Source: Trujillonella endophytica (GTDB lineage Bacteria > Actinomycetota > Actinomycetes > Mycobacteriales > Geodermatophilaceae). Taken from it: a DNA stretch of 64,000 bases. The position numbers were made by a program, and so were the translations under genes. Positions 27,249-35,471 of the stretch are shown here, piece by piece; the first letter of the stretch is position 1; each line of letters starts with the position of its first letter. The stretch is from the NCBI RefSeq assembly GCF_019799905.1, contig NZ_JABGCI010000004.1:310001-374000 (forward strand). Reading direction: 5' to 3'. The notes beneath the pieces were generated by a model. That model was not told where the DNA came from and searched no databases. It saw nothing but the letters and a program-made list of their open reading frames with translations.

Positions 27249-28154
27249 GTGAGGATCGCCGTCACCGGTTCGTCCGGTCTGATCGGTTCCGCCCTCGTCC
27301 CCGCACTGGTCGACGACGGCCACCAGGTGCTGCGCCTGGTCCGCCGCACCCCGCGGACGGCCGACGAGCACCGCTGGGACCCGCAGCACCAGCGGATCGA
27401 CCCGTCGCTGCTGGCCGACGTCGACGCCGTGGTCAACCTCGCCGGCACGGGCGTGGGCGACAAGCGGTGGAGCGAGAAGCGCAAGCAGGAGATCCTGCGC
27501 AGCCGCGTCGACGCGACGACGACCATCAGCACGGCACTCGCGACCGCTGCGGCCGCCGACCCCGACCGTTCGCGCGTGCTGCTGTCCGCGTCGGCGGTGG
27601 GCTGGTACGGCGACACCGGCGACCGCGTCGTCCGCGAGAACGCCCCGGCCGGCACGGACTTCCTGGCCCACGTGTGCGAGCAGTGGGAGACCGCGACGGT
27701 GCCCGCGGAGCAGGCCGGCGTCCGGGTCGTGAAGCTGCGCACCGGGCTGGTGCTGGGCCGCGGCGGCCTGCTCAGCAGGCTCGCCCCGCTGTTCCGGCTG
27801 GGCGTCGGCGGCCGGCTCGGGTCGGGCGAGCAGTACTGGCCGTGGATCAGCCTCCAGGACGAGGTCGACGCCATCCGCTTCCTGCTCACCGCGCCCGTGT
27901 CCGGCCCGGTGAACCTGACCGGGCCGGCGCCGGTGACCAACGCCGAGTTCACCCGGGCCCTGGGCAAGGTCTTGCGCCGCCCCACGGTCCTGCCGGTCCC
28001 CGGCTTCGCCCTGCGGACGGCGGTGGGCGAGTTCGCCCCGGTCGGCATCCTCGCCGGCCAGCGCGCCGTCCCCGCCGCCCTGGAGACGGCCGGCTTCACC
28101 TGGAGCCACCCCGACGTCACGTCGGCACTGCGCGCGGCGCTCGGGAAGGGCTGA
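27249..28154 (+). CDS. TIGR01777 family epimerase-like SDR protein
   Basis: 301 aa from GTG 27249. Extended short-chain dehydrogenase fold: MRIAVTGSSGLIGSALV (NAD(P) loop), VNLAGTGVGDKRWSEKRKQEILRSRV and SASAVGWYGDTG, with WISLQDEVDAI and the C-terminal DUF1731-like LPVPGFALRTAVGEFA. The family (YfcH/SDR39U1) has no settled substrate. Its place after sucB matches mycobacterial Rv2216. It converges with the kinase gene 8 bp away. Confidence 0.9.
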   Translation: MRIAVTGSSGLIGSALVPALVDDGHQVLRLVRRTPRTADEHRWDPQHQRIDPSLLADVDAVVNLAGTGVGDKRWSEKRKQEILRSRVDATTTISTALATAAAADPDRSRVLLSASAVGWYGDTGDRVVRENAPAGTDFLAHVCEQWETATVPAEQAGVRVVKLRTGLVLGRGGLLSRLAPLFRLGVGGRLGSGEQYWPWISLQDEVDAIRFLLTAPVSGPVNLTGPAPVTNAEFTRALGKVLRRPTVLPVPGFALRTAVGEFAPVGILAGQRAVPAALETAGFTWSHPDVTSALRAALGKG

Positions 28155-28162
28155 GGCCCCGC

Positions 28163-29791
28163 TCAGCCGGGCCGGCTGGCACCGGCGATCTGCCAGCCGT
28201 CCGGTCCGGGCACCAGCTCGAGCACGACCGGCGCGATCGCCCGCCCCGGCGCGCGCAGCAGCACCGGCCCGTCCGGGTCGTCGGCGGGGACGACGCCGTA
28301 GCCGTCCCAGCCGTCGCGCACCTCCACGCGCACCCGGTCGCCCACCTCGACGACCACGGCGGGCCCCTCGACGCGCGGGGTGAAGCCGGACAGGCGTCGT
28401 CCGGCGTCGGCCAGCGCCCGGACCGCGGCCTCGTCCGCGGCGAGCAGGGCGCTCCCCGCGGGGTAGACCGCACCGAGCCCGGCCGGGTCGGCGCGGGCGA
28501 AGGCCTCCGCGCGTCGCGCGTACAGCTCCTGCACCACGGCGACCCAGTCGGTCCCGGGGGCGGGCGCCGCGGTCGCCGCTCCCGACGTATCGGCAGGCGG
28601 GACCGGCGGAGCCCCGGGCGCCGTCTCCGGCGTCCGCTCCGGAGGCGTCGGCACCGCTGCGGGAGGCGCAGCTGCCCCCTCCCCTGTCCCCGCCCACTGC
28701 GCTCCCACCTGGTACGCCCCGCTCAGCAGGACGGCGAGGGCCAGCAGCGACCCGGCGACCCGGGTGGGCCGGGCGCGCGGGACCGCGAGCGGCAGCCGGA
28801 GGCGTCGCTCCGGGGCTGCCGGCTCCGGCGCCCGGCGGCGCGCCAGCTGGTGGGTGAGCTCGGTGCGCGGCCCGCGGCCGGTGACGCTCAGCTCGGCATC
28901 GGGCACCCCCGCCACCGGCAGGCGCACCGGCTCGGGGCGGCAGGCGTGCCGCAGGTCCAGGGCGAACTCCGCCGCCGTCGGCCGGTCGGACGGATCGGGC
29001 GCCAGCCCCCGGGCGATGACCTCCCGCAGCGCGGCGGGCGCCTCCGGCGCCAGCAGGTCCAGGTCCGGCAGCTCGCCGGCCGCCGCGACGGCCAGCGTGT
29101 CCGCCGGGGTGGCCGCGTTCCAGGGGGCGACGCCGGTCAGGGCGTGGAAGGCGGCGGCCGCGACGCCGAACACGTCCGACGCCGGACCCGGCGCCCCGCC
29201 GCGGGCGACGGTCGGGTCGACGTAGGCGGGTGTGACCTCTCCGGCCGCCTCCTCGCCGAGGACCCGGGCCACGCCGAGGTCGGTGAGGACGGGACGGCCC
29301 TCGGCGGTGAAGACGACGTTGCCCGGGGAGAGGTCCCCGTGCACGACCCCGGCCGCGTGGGCGTGCGCGAGGGCGGCCGCCACGGGCGAGACGGCCGTCA
29401 CCACCTCGCCGGGCCGGAGCCGCCCCCGCCGCGCGAGGAGGGCGGCGAGGCTGCCCCCGGCCAGCAGCTCGAGGACCAGGGCCACCCGGGCCCGGCCGCC
29501 CCGGCGCGGCTGGTGCACGACCTCGACCAGCCGGACCAGGTGCGGGTGGTCCAGCTCCCCGAGCAGCTCGGCCTCGCGGGCCTGCCGGTCGGGATCACCC
29601 GCGACGAGGACCTTGACGGCCACCGGGTCGCCGCCCCGGCGGGGAACCGCCCGCCACACCTCGCCGGACGCACCCCTCCCCAGGAGTTCCGTCACGCGGT
29701 AACCCGGGACCGCGGGTGGGGCCTCGACGCTCTCCTCCGACACGGGCGGCACCGTAGGGCGGTCCGGCCCGGTCCCGCTGCGGTCGTCCAC
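28163..29791 (-). CDS. Transmembrane Ser/Thr protein kinase with NTF2-like sensor tail
   Basis: 542 aa from GTG 29791 (a second GTG at 29743 is equally possible). Kinase core: LGRGASGEVW P-loop, Lys60 in VAVKVL, catalytic loop VVHGDLSPGN in which HGD replaces HRD and Ser replaces the usual Lys, and metal motif LTDLGVAR. One transmembrane helix (VAGSLLALAVLLSGAYQVG) leads to a Thr/Pro linker and an outer domain of about 130 residues (DWVAVVQELYARRAEAF ... DGWQIAGAS) that resembles an NTF2/SnoaL fold. It follows the DUF6461 gene by 12 bp on the same strand. Whether it is fully active is unclear given the loop changes. Confidence 0.85.
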   Translation of the reverse strand: MDDRSGTGPDRPTVPPVSEESVEAPPAVPGYRVTELLGRGASGEVWRAVPRRGGDPVAVKVLVAGDPDRQAREAELLGELDHPHLVRLVEVVHQPRRGGRARVALVLELLAGGSLAALLARRGRLRPGEVVTAVSPVAAALAHAHAAGVVHGDLSPGNVVFTAEGRPVLTDLGVARVLGEEAAGEVTPAYVDPTVARGGAPGPASDVFGVAAAAFHALTGVAPWNAATPADTLAVAAAGELPDLDLLAPEAPAALREVIARGLAPDPSDRPTAAEFALDLRHACRPEPVRLPVAGVPDAELSVTGRGPRTELTHQLARRRAPEPAAPERRLRLPLAVPRARPTRVAGSLLALAVLLSGAYQVGAQWAGTGEGAAAPPAAVPTPPERTPETAPGAPPVPPADTSGAATAAPAPGTDWVAVVQELYARRAEAFARADPAGLGAVYPAGSALLAADEAAVRALADAGRRLSGFTPRVEGPAVVVEVGDRVRVEVRDGWDGYGVVPADDPDGPVLLRAPGRAIAPVVLELVPGPDGWQIAGASRPG

Positions 29792-29803
29792 AGGCGCGGG
29801 CGG

Positions 29804-31180
29804 TCACACCCGCTGCATCATCGCCCCGCCGCGGGAGCCGACCAGGACCCGGACGACGTCGTCGTCGCCCACCTCGACGTCGAGGTCCTCGCCGCCGGAC
29901 CACCGGGCCCGCGCGCGGACGGTGTGCGGACCCGCGGGGAGTGGGACGACTGCGGTGTCCCCCCGCTGTAGGGCGGCGACCTCGCTGCCATCCACCTCGA
30001 CGCGGACGGTCAGCGGGAGCAGACGGTCCTCGAGGGGCCGGGCCAGGCGCAGGACCGCCCCGGCCGACCGGTCCGCGCCGGCGGTCAGCCAGGTGTCCCG
30101 GGCAGTCTCGCGCAGCCAGCCGGGCTCGATGTGCACGCCGGTCAGCCGTCGTGCCAGCTCGAGCGCCAGGGCCTGCGGGTCGGCGTCCTCGCCGCCGAAG
30201 GGCAGCCCCTCCTCCTCGGGGAGCCGGTCGCCGTCGGTCTCGTCGTCGACGGGGACGAACAGCGGGTCGAAACTGCGGACCACCGCGCCGGTGCGGGCGG
30301 CGGTGAACGCCATGTGGGCGTTGACGTTCCAGAAGACGGAGACCGCGTCGCCCATGCGGGACAGGGCCGCCAGGGTGTCGTGGTCCGCGCTGAGGAAGCC
30401 GTTCGGCTCGACGACGACGACCGATCCGCCGACCTCGGCGAGCTGCACGGGGTTCGCTGCCACCCGGGGGTCCTGCAGTTCCTCGGCGTCGGCGAACGTC
30501 AGCCGGCGCCGTGTGCCCTCCTCCAGCGCCAGTTCGTCCGCCACCTCCCGGAGCGAGAGACCCCGCACGATCGTGACCGTGGCGGCGTCGAGGTCGTCGT
30601 CGGGTCCGGTGGGAGGCACGGGGAGCCACGTCGCGGCGTCCGTGGTCGAGGTCCGCCACCGGCTCTCCACCAGCCAGTCGGCGTCCAGCTCGACGCCCGT
30701 CACGCGCTCGAGCAGTTCGAGGGCGAGGTACCGGGGGCCGGCGTCCTCGTCGCCGAACGGCAGGCCGGCCTCCTCCGGGAGCGGGTCGCCGTACGGGCCA
30801 GGGCCGGACTCGGGGCTGAGCGGGTCGAAGGACCGGACGACCTCGCCGTCGCGGGCGAGGACGAACTGCATCACCGAGTTGACGTTCCAGAACACCGAGA
30901 CGGCGGTCCCGCCCCGCGACAGCGGACCGATGATCCCGTCCTGCGCCCCGCCCCACCCGTTGGGCTCGACGAACACGGACCAGCCGTCGCGCTCGCCGAC
31001 CATGACCGGGAACTCGGCGACGTCCCCCCACTCCCACGAGTCCCAGGCCTCGTCGAAGGTCGCCTGCCGCTCGGTCGACTCCTGGAGCCGGAACACCTCC
31101 GCGGCCTCCCGGGGGTCCGGACCGCGGACGAAGGTGATCGTCAGCGCCTCGAGTCCGTCGGACCAGCTGTGGTCACCCAT
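29804..31180 (-). CDS. Tandem DUF6461 protein
   Basis: 458 aa from ATG 31180, with GGGAGGTG 5 nt before it; the longer frame to 31288 is not protein-like. Two homologous halves of about 170 residues share FVRG/IVRG ... FVEPNGW/VVEPNGF ... SRGGTAVSVFWNVN/SRMGDAVSVFWNVN ... GEVVRSFDPL/GAVVRSFDPL ... GLPFGDEDA/GLPFGGEDA, matching the uncharacterised DUF6461 family. A small beta-rich domain ends the protein (LPLTVRVEVDGSEVAALQRGD). The intergenic gap to the kinase is 12 bp, suggesting an operon. Confidence 0.8.
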   Translation of the reverse strand: MGDHSWSDGLEALTITFVRGPDPREAAEVFRLQESTERQATFDEAWDSWEWGDVAEFPVMVGERDGWSVFVEPNGWGGAQDGIIGPLSRGGTAVSVFWNVNSVMQFVLARDGEVVRSFDPLSPESGPGPYGDPLPEEAGLPFGDEDAGPRYLALELLERVTGVELDADWLVESRWRTSTTDAATWLPVPPTGPDDDLDAATVTIVRGLSLREVADELALEEGTRRRLTFADAEELQDPRVAANPVQLAEVGGSVVVVEPNGFLSADHDTLAALSRMGDAVSVFWNVNAHMAFTAARTGAVVRSFDPLFVPVDDETDGDRLPEEEGLPFGGEDADPQALALELARRLTGVHIEPGWLRETARDTWLTAGADRSAGAVLRLARPLEDRLLPLTVRVEVDGSEVAALQRGDTAVVPLPAGPHTVRARARWSGGEDLDVEVGDDDVVRVLVGSRGGAMMQRV

Positions 31181-31299
31181 GCCACACCTCCCGGGATCCG
31201 GCACCGGACTGTGCCGGAGTCCACCGGGAGCGGCAATCGCCCGCCCGGGTGGTCGCTCTCCAGCAGGTGGCCCGCCCGGTGGCGACATACGGTCGGTGC

Positions 31300-32553
31300 A
31301 TGTCCCTGCCTGCCCGCGCGGAGGTCGTGGTCGTCGGCGCCGGCCTGGCGGGGCTGTCGGCCGCCGTCCGCCTCGCCGACGCCGGCTGCGACGTGCACGT
31401 CGTCGAGGCCGGGGACCACGCCGGCGGGCGACTCGCGACCGAGCGGGTCGACGGCTTCGTCGTCGACCGGGGCTTCCAGGTGCTCAACACCGGCTATCCG
31501 CGGGTCGCCGACCTCGACGTCGCCGCGCTGGACATGGGCTGGTTGTGGCCCGGGGCCGTGCTGCGGGTGGACGGCCGGGCTCATCGGGTCGTCGACCCCC
31601 GCCGGCACCCCACCACCGCGCCGGGCACCCTGCGCACGCCGATCGGGTCGCTGTACCGGAAGGCCGCCGTCGCGGCCTACTCCGCCGCGGCCGGCTACAC
31701 GCCGGTCCCCCGGCTGCTGGCCAGGCAGGAGACGTCGGCCGAGGAGCGCCTGCGCGCGGCCGGCGTCGGCGAGCAGGCCCTCGAGCGGTTCTTCCGCCCG
31801 TTCCTCGCCGGCGTGCTCCTCGAGTCGGAGCTGGAGACCTCCAGCCGCTACCTGGACCTGCTCTGGCGCAGCTTCGCCCGCGGCCGCATCGGCCTGCCGG
31901 CACGGGGGATGCAGTCCGTGGGTGAGCAGCTGGCCGACCGGGCGGGCACGGCGAGGCTCCACCTCCACCTGAGGGTGAGCGCGGTGGCGTCGGGCCAGGT
32001 CACGACCGCATCCGGCCGGATCCGCGCGGACGCCGTCGTCGTCGCGACGGACGCCGACACGGCTGCCGGCCTGCTGCCGGGGATCGACGCGGCCGCCCCC
32101 CGGCAGGTCACCACGCACCTGCACGTGCTGCCGTCGTCCCCCTGGCGCGACCCGCTGATCGTGCTCGGCACCCCGGAGGGGCGGCTGGTGAACAGCGTCG
32201 TCCTCACCGACGCGCAGCCGGCCTACTCCCCCGACGGCCGCGCCCTGGTGGCGAGCTCCACGCTGGTCCCCACGACGGAGGCCGAGGTGCGCGAGGAGAT
32301 CGCCCGGCTGCACGGCGTGCCGACGACGGAGCTGGCCCACCTCACGTCGGTGACCGTGCCCGGCGCCCAACCGGCCGCGCTCCCGCCGCTGCAGCTGCGC
32401 CGCCCGGTCGACCTCGGCGAGGGCGTCTACGTCTGCGGCGACCACCGCGACACCCCGTCGATCCAGGGCGCGATGGCCAGCGGCGCCCGTACCGCGCGGG
32501 CCGTGTTGCGCACGTTGCGTCCGGACCCCCGACCCCAGGAGCCCTCGGCGTGA
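31300..32553 (+). CDS. FAD-dependent amine oxidase/PPOX-like oxidoreductase
   Basis: 417 aa from ATG 31300. The N-terminal FAD dinucleotide site VVVVGAGLAGLSAAVRLADAG, the GG-doublet AGGRLATE and the C-terminal YVCGDHRDTPSIQGAMASG FAD loop place it in the flavin amine oxidase/protoporphyrinogen oxidase-like superfamily; the substrate is unknown. TACGGT at 31288-31293 is 6 nt before the ATG (leaderless), so the upstream in-frame GTG codons are unlikely. It ends in a GTGA overlap with the S51 peptidase gene, so the two are coupled. Confidence 0.88.
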   Translation: MSLPARAEVVVVGAGLAGLSAAVRLADAGCDVHVVEAGDHAGGRLATERVDGFVVDRGFQVLNTGYPRVADLDVAALDMGWLWPGAVLRVDGRAHRVVDPRRHPTTAPGTLRTPIGSLYRKAAVAAYSAAAGYTPVPRLLARQETSAEERLRAAGVGEQALERFFRPFLAGVLLESELETSSRYLDLLWRSFARGRIGLPARGMQSVGEQLADRAGTARLHLHLRVSAVASGQVTTASGRIRADAVVVATDADTAAGLLPGIDAAAPRQVTTHLHVLPSSPWRDPLIVLGTPEGRLVNSVVLTDAQPAYSPDGRALVASSTLVPTTEAEVREEIARLHGVPTTELAHLTSVTVPGAQPAALPPLQLRRPVDLGEGVYVCGDHRDTPSIQGAMASGARTARAVLRTLRPDPRPQEPSA

Positions 32554-33284
32554 GCGCCTCCGCCCCGGCGATCCTCGCCACGAGCATCGGCTTCGACAGC
32601 CGCGGCCGCGGCCCGTACGACTGGACTCCGGGACCGGTGTTCGACCTGGCCGTCCAGCTCGCGGGCGCCCCCGCCGAGCCGCGGCTGTGCTACCTCGGCA
32701 CGGCCACCGGGGACGACCCGGTCCGGATCGCCGGCGTCTACGGGGCCTTCGCCGGCAGTGCTGTCCGGGTCAGCCACCTCAGCCTGTTCCCCATGCCCAC
32801 GGTGCCGGACGTGCGCGCGCACCTGCTCGCCCAGGACGTCGTCTGGGTCGGCGGCGGCAGCGTGGCCAACCTGCTCGCGGTGTGGCGGGTGCACGGCCTC
32901 GACGCGGTGTTCCGCGAGGTGTGGGAGGCCGGGGTGGTGCTCGGCGGGGTCTCGGCTGGCTCGCTGTGCTGGCACGTCGGCGGCAACACCGACTCCTACG
33001 GTCCGCAGCTCCGGCCGGTGACGGACGGCCTCGCCCTCATCCCGACGTCCAACAGCGTCCACTACGACTCCGAGGCGCAGCGCCGGCCGCTGTACCAGCG
33101 CCTGGTCGCCGACGGCACGCTGCCCGGCGGGCACGCGACCGACGACGGTGTGGGGCTGGTCTACCGCGGGACCGAGCTGGTCGAGGCCGTCGCCGACCGC
33201 CCCGGCGCGGCCGCCTACCGGGTCGGGCGCGGCCCCGACGGCACGGCGGTCGAGACCCGGATCGAGCCCCGCCGCCTCCGGTGA
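32550..33284 (+). CDS. Peptidase E-like protein (S51 family)
   Basis: 244 aa from GTG 32550. S51/class I glutamine-amidotransferase-like fold with nucleophile elbow GVSAGSLCW (catalytic Ser) and a later HxD segment (LPGGHATDDGVGLVY). Peptidase E cleaves Asp-X dipeptides; this actinobacterial subgroup has not been assigned a substrate. Translationally coupled to the FAD oxidoreductase, which suggests a shared pathway of unknown nature. Confidence 0.85.
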   Translation: MSASAPAILATSIGFDSRGRGPYDWTPGPVFDLAVQLAGAPAEPRLCYLGTATGDDPVRIAGVYGAFAGSAVRVSHLSLFPMPTVPDVRAHLLAQDVVWVGGGSVANLLAVWRVHGLDAVFREVWEAGVVLGGVSAGSLCWHVGGNTDSYGPQLRPVTDGLALIPTSNSVHYDSEAQRRPLYQRLVADGTLPGGHATDDGVGLVYRGTELVEAVADRPGAAAYRVGRGPDGTAVETRIEPRRLR

Positions 33285-33310
33285 GCGGTCGCGGCCGGCC
33301 CCCCCTCGGA

Positions 33311-33359
33311 GGTCAGGCGATCGCGGTCAGGCGATCGCGGTCAGGCGATCGCGGTCAGG
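33311..33359. repeat. 14-bp tandem repeat containing GCGATCGC
   Basis: Three complete copies of GGTCAGGCGATCGC plus a partial fourth. They span the 3' end of the minus-strand reductase gene. On that strand each unit carries a TGA, so the repeat gives stacked stop codons in different frames (plus-strand 33341, 33327 and 33313). Confidence 0.9.
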
Positions 33360-34192
33360 CCCTCGCTCCCGCGGCCCTGCCCGACGACGGTCTCCAGGAC
33401 CCGCACCACGTCCGCGAGGCCGCCGTCGCCGAGCACCGCTCCGGCCCGGAACCCGACCAGGCGGCGCACGAGGTCGAGGTGCTGCCGGAGGTCGGCGGGA
33501 CCCGGCGGGTGCTCCCCCGCCCGGAACTCGGAGAGGGTACCGGGGAGCCCGGACACCACGAACCCGAGCTGGATCCCCGCGGACTCCGCGAACGCGTCGA
33601 GGTCGACGCCTGCCTCGCCGGCCACGCGGAGGGCGCGGAGCACGCCCAGCTGGGCGTCGTACCAGAGGCCGAACAGGGCGAGGTCCCACACCGGGGCGGC
33701 CTCCGCTGCCGCTCCGACGAACAGCGCCCTGCCCAGCGACGCGAGGACGGCCCGATGGTCCTCGAACGCCTCCGGCGAGCCGCTGAACAGCAGCAGCGCG
33801 TCGTCGGTGCCCATCTGCTCCGCCGGGGCCTGGATCCCCGCCTGCAGGTACCGCGCGCCCAGGTCCGCGGCACGCTCGGCGGTGCTGCGCGCCTCGCGCG
33901 GCGTCGCGGTGCACAGGGCGACGACCGTCCGGCCGCGCAGGTCCCCCGGCACCCGGGCCAGGCAGTCCTCCACGGCCGCGGGGTCGGGTACCGCGAACAA
34001 CGCCAGGGGGCAGGCCAGCGCCTCGGCGACGGATCCGGCAGGCCGGGCTCCGCGCGCGACCAGCTCGGCGATCCGGCCGGGGCTCCGGTTCCAGACCACG
34101 ACGTCGTGCCCGCCGTCGAGCAGCCGGAGCGCCACCGCCCGGCCGATGCCCCCCGTGCCGATGACCGCGACCGGATCCGTCGTCCCCGCCAT
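33341..34192 (-). CDS. NAD(P)-dependent oxidoreductase, imine reductase/6PGDH-like
   Basis: 283 aa. An N-terminal Rossmann domain (VAVIGTGGIGRAVALRLLDGGHDVVVWNRS) is followed by the beta-hydroxyacid dehydrogenase pattern (ALFAVPDPAAVEDCL, QAGIQAPAEQMGTDDALLLFSG) and an all-helical C-terminal domain. The WNRS motif and the domain layout fit the imine-reductase branch, NADPH-dependent enzymes acting on cyclic imines; the true substrate is not known. The gene ends inside the 14-bp tandem repeat. It is divergent from lipB. Confidence 0.85.
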   Translation of the reverse strand: MAGTTDPVAVIGTGGIGRAVALRLLDGGHDVVVWNRSPGRIAELVARGARPAGSVAEALACPLALFAVPDPAAVEDCLARVPGDLRGRTVVALCTATPREARSTAERAADLGARYLQAGIQAPAEQMGTDDALLLFSGSPEAFEDHRAVLASLGRALFVGAAAEAAPVWDLALFGLWYDAQLGVLRALRVAGEAGVDLDAFAESAGIQLGFVVSGLPGTLSEFRAGEHPPGPADLRQHLDLVRRLVGFRAGAVLGDGGLADVVRVLETVVGQGRGSEGLTAIA

Positions 34193-34274
34193 GGCCGCGA
34201 TCCTGCGACCTCGAGCGCGCTGGAGGTCAAGCGCGCCACGACGGGCCCGCGGCGCCCGGGCCTAGGCTGGGGAC

Positions 34275-34922
34275 GTGGCGGAGCTACGCGTGGTCCGGGC
34301 CGGGGTCGTCGACTACGAGGAGGCCTGGGCCCGCCAGCGCGAGCTGCACGCCGCCCGGGTCGAGGGCCGCGGGCCGGACACGATGCTGCTGCTGGAGCAC
34401 CCACCGGTGTACACGGCCGGCCGCCGCACCGAGCCGCACGAGCGCCCCTTCGACGGCACGCCGGTCATCGACGTCGACCGCGGCGGGAAGATCACCTGGC
34501 ACGGGCCGGGGCAGCTGGTCGGCTACCCGATCGTGGCGCTGCCCGACCCGGTGGACGTCGTCGCGCACGTCCGCCGGCTCGAGGAGGCCCTCATCGCGGT
34601 GTGCGCCGGCTTCGGCCTGGCCACCGAGCGGGTCGAGGGACGCAGCGGCGTGTGGGTCCGCGCCGACGCGCGGGGGCCCGACCGCAAGGTGGCGGCCATC
34701 GGCGTCCGCGTGGCCCGGGGCGTGACCATGCACGGGTTCGCGCTCAACTGCGACCCCGACATGACCGCCTTCGGGAACATGATCCCGTGCGGGATCGTCG
34801 ACGCCGGCGCCACGTCCCTGTCGGCCGAGCTCGGCCGCGACATCACGGTCGCCGAGGCGATCGACCCGGTCGAGACGGCGATGCGCCGCGTGCTGTCGCT
34901 GGAGCCGGCCGCCACCGCCTGA
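34275..34922 (+). CDS. lipB: Octanoyl-(acyl carrier protein):protein octanoyltransferase
   Basis: 215 aa from GTG 34275. LipB moves octanoate from ACP to lipoyl-domain lysines, the first step of lipoate synthesis. [17 protein letters not shown], the catalytic Lys in [10 protein letters not shown] and the catalytic Cys in NMIPCGI are all present. TAGGCT at 34263-34268 is 6 nt from the GTG. Targets nearby are SucB and, by way of GcvT, the glycine cleavage system. lipA lies 6 kb downstream. Confidence 0.95.
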   Translation: MAELRVVRAGVVDYEEAWARQRELHAARVEGRGPDTMLLLEHPPVYTAGRRTEPHERPFDGTPVIDVDRGGKITWHGPGQLVGYPIVALPDPVDVVAHVRRLEEALIAVCAGFGLATERVEGRSGVWVRADARGPDRKVAAIGVRVARGVTMHGFALNCDPDMTAFGNMIPCGIVDAGATSLSAELGRDITVAEAIDPVETAMRRVLSLEPAATA

Positions 34923-35302
34923 TGCCGCTCCCGGTCAGCACCTACGTCAGCCTCACCACCTTCCGCCGGACGGGTGCCGCCGTCCCGACGCCCGTCTGGG
35001 CCGCGCCGGACGGCGACACGCTCGTCGTCTGGACCCGCGCGGACTCCGGCAAGGTCACACGGCTCCGGCACACCGCGCGGGTCACCGTGGCGCCGTGCGA
35101 CGTCCGTGGCCGGGTGACCGGTCCGGCGGTCGAGGGCACGGGCGAGTTCGTCCCGCGCGGCGACTGGCCACAGTCACTGGCCGCGCTGCGTCGGGCGTAC
35201 GGGCTGAGATTCACCCTGGGCGCCGCCTCGTCACGGCTGTGGCACCGGCTGCTCCGGCGCCCCGGCGACCGTCACGAGCTGATCCGCCTCCGCCCGGCCT
35301 GA
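34922..35302 (+). CDS. PPOX-class F420-dependent oxidoreductase
   Basis: 126 aa, overlapping the lipB stop (TGATG). Split-barrel flavin/F420 fold: YVSLTTFRRTGAAVPTPVWAAPDGDTLVVWTRADSGKVTRLRHTARVTVAPCDVRG, typical of the small Rv-type F420H2-dependent reductases. Such enzymes reduce quinones or tetrapyrroles; no substrate can be assigned. Coupled to lipB by a 1-base overlap, though no functional link is known. Confidence 0.88.
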   Translation: MPLPVSTYVSLTTFRRTGAAVPTPVWAAPDGDTLVVWTRADSGKVTRLRHTARVTVAPCDVRGRVTGPAVEGTGEFVPRGDWPQSLAALRRAYGLRFTLGAASSRLWHRLLRRPGDRHELIRLRPA

Positions 35303-35328
35303 GCGGAGTCGCTCGAGCACACCCCCCG

Positions 35329-35457
35329 TCACCGACCCGGCGGGTGCGAAGCCGAGGGCGCGGTCGACGGCGTCCATCCCAGCAGGTCGCCGTCCAGCCG
35401 CGTTCCACCGCCCGCGGCGACCGCGTCGCGGAGGAGATCCGCCGGCGTGACGCCCAC
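35329..35457 (-). CDS. Possible 42-residue ORF downstream of leuS (doubtful)
   Basis: GTG 35457 lies 4 nt after GGAGGAG and opens VGVTPADLLRDAVAAGGG with more protein-like composition than its surroundings, ending at 35329. However, the ribosome-binding site lies in one arm of the hairpin that ends leuS, and I know of no homolog. It could be a genuine small protein, the stump of a lost gene, or chance. Confidence 0.2.
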   Translation of the reverse strand: MGVTPADLLRDAVAAGGGTRLDGDLLGWTPSTAPSASHPPGR

Positions 35458-35470
35458 GGATCTCCTCCGC
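35428..35470 (-). terminator. Hairpin downstream of leuS
   Basis: 14-bp perfect stem (35428-35441 with 35457-35470) whose 15-nt loop can form a further GGCGT/ACGCC pair, 1 nt after the leuS stop. Confidence 0.7.
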
Positions 35471-35471
35471 C

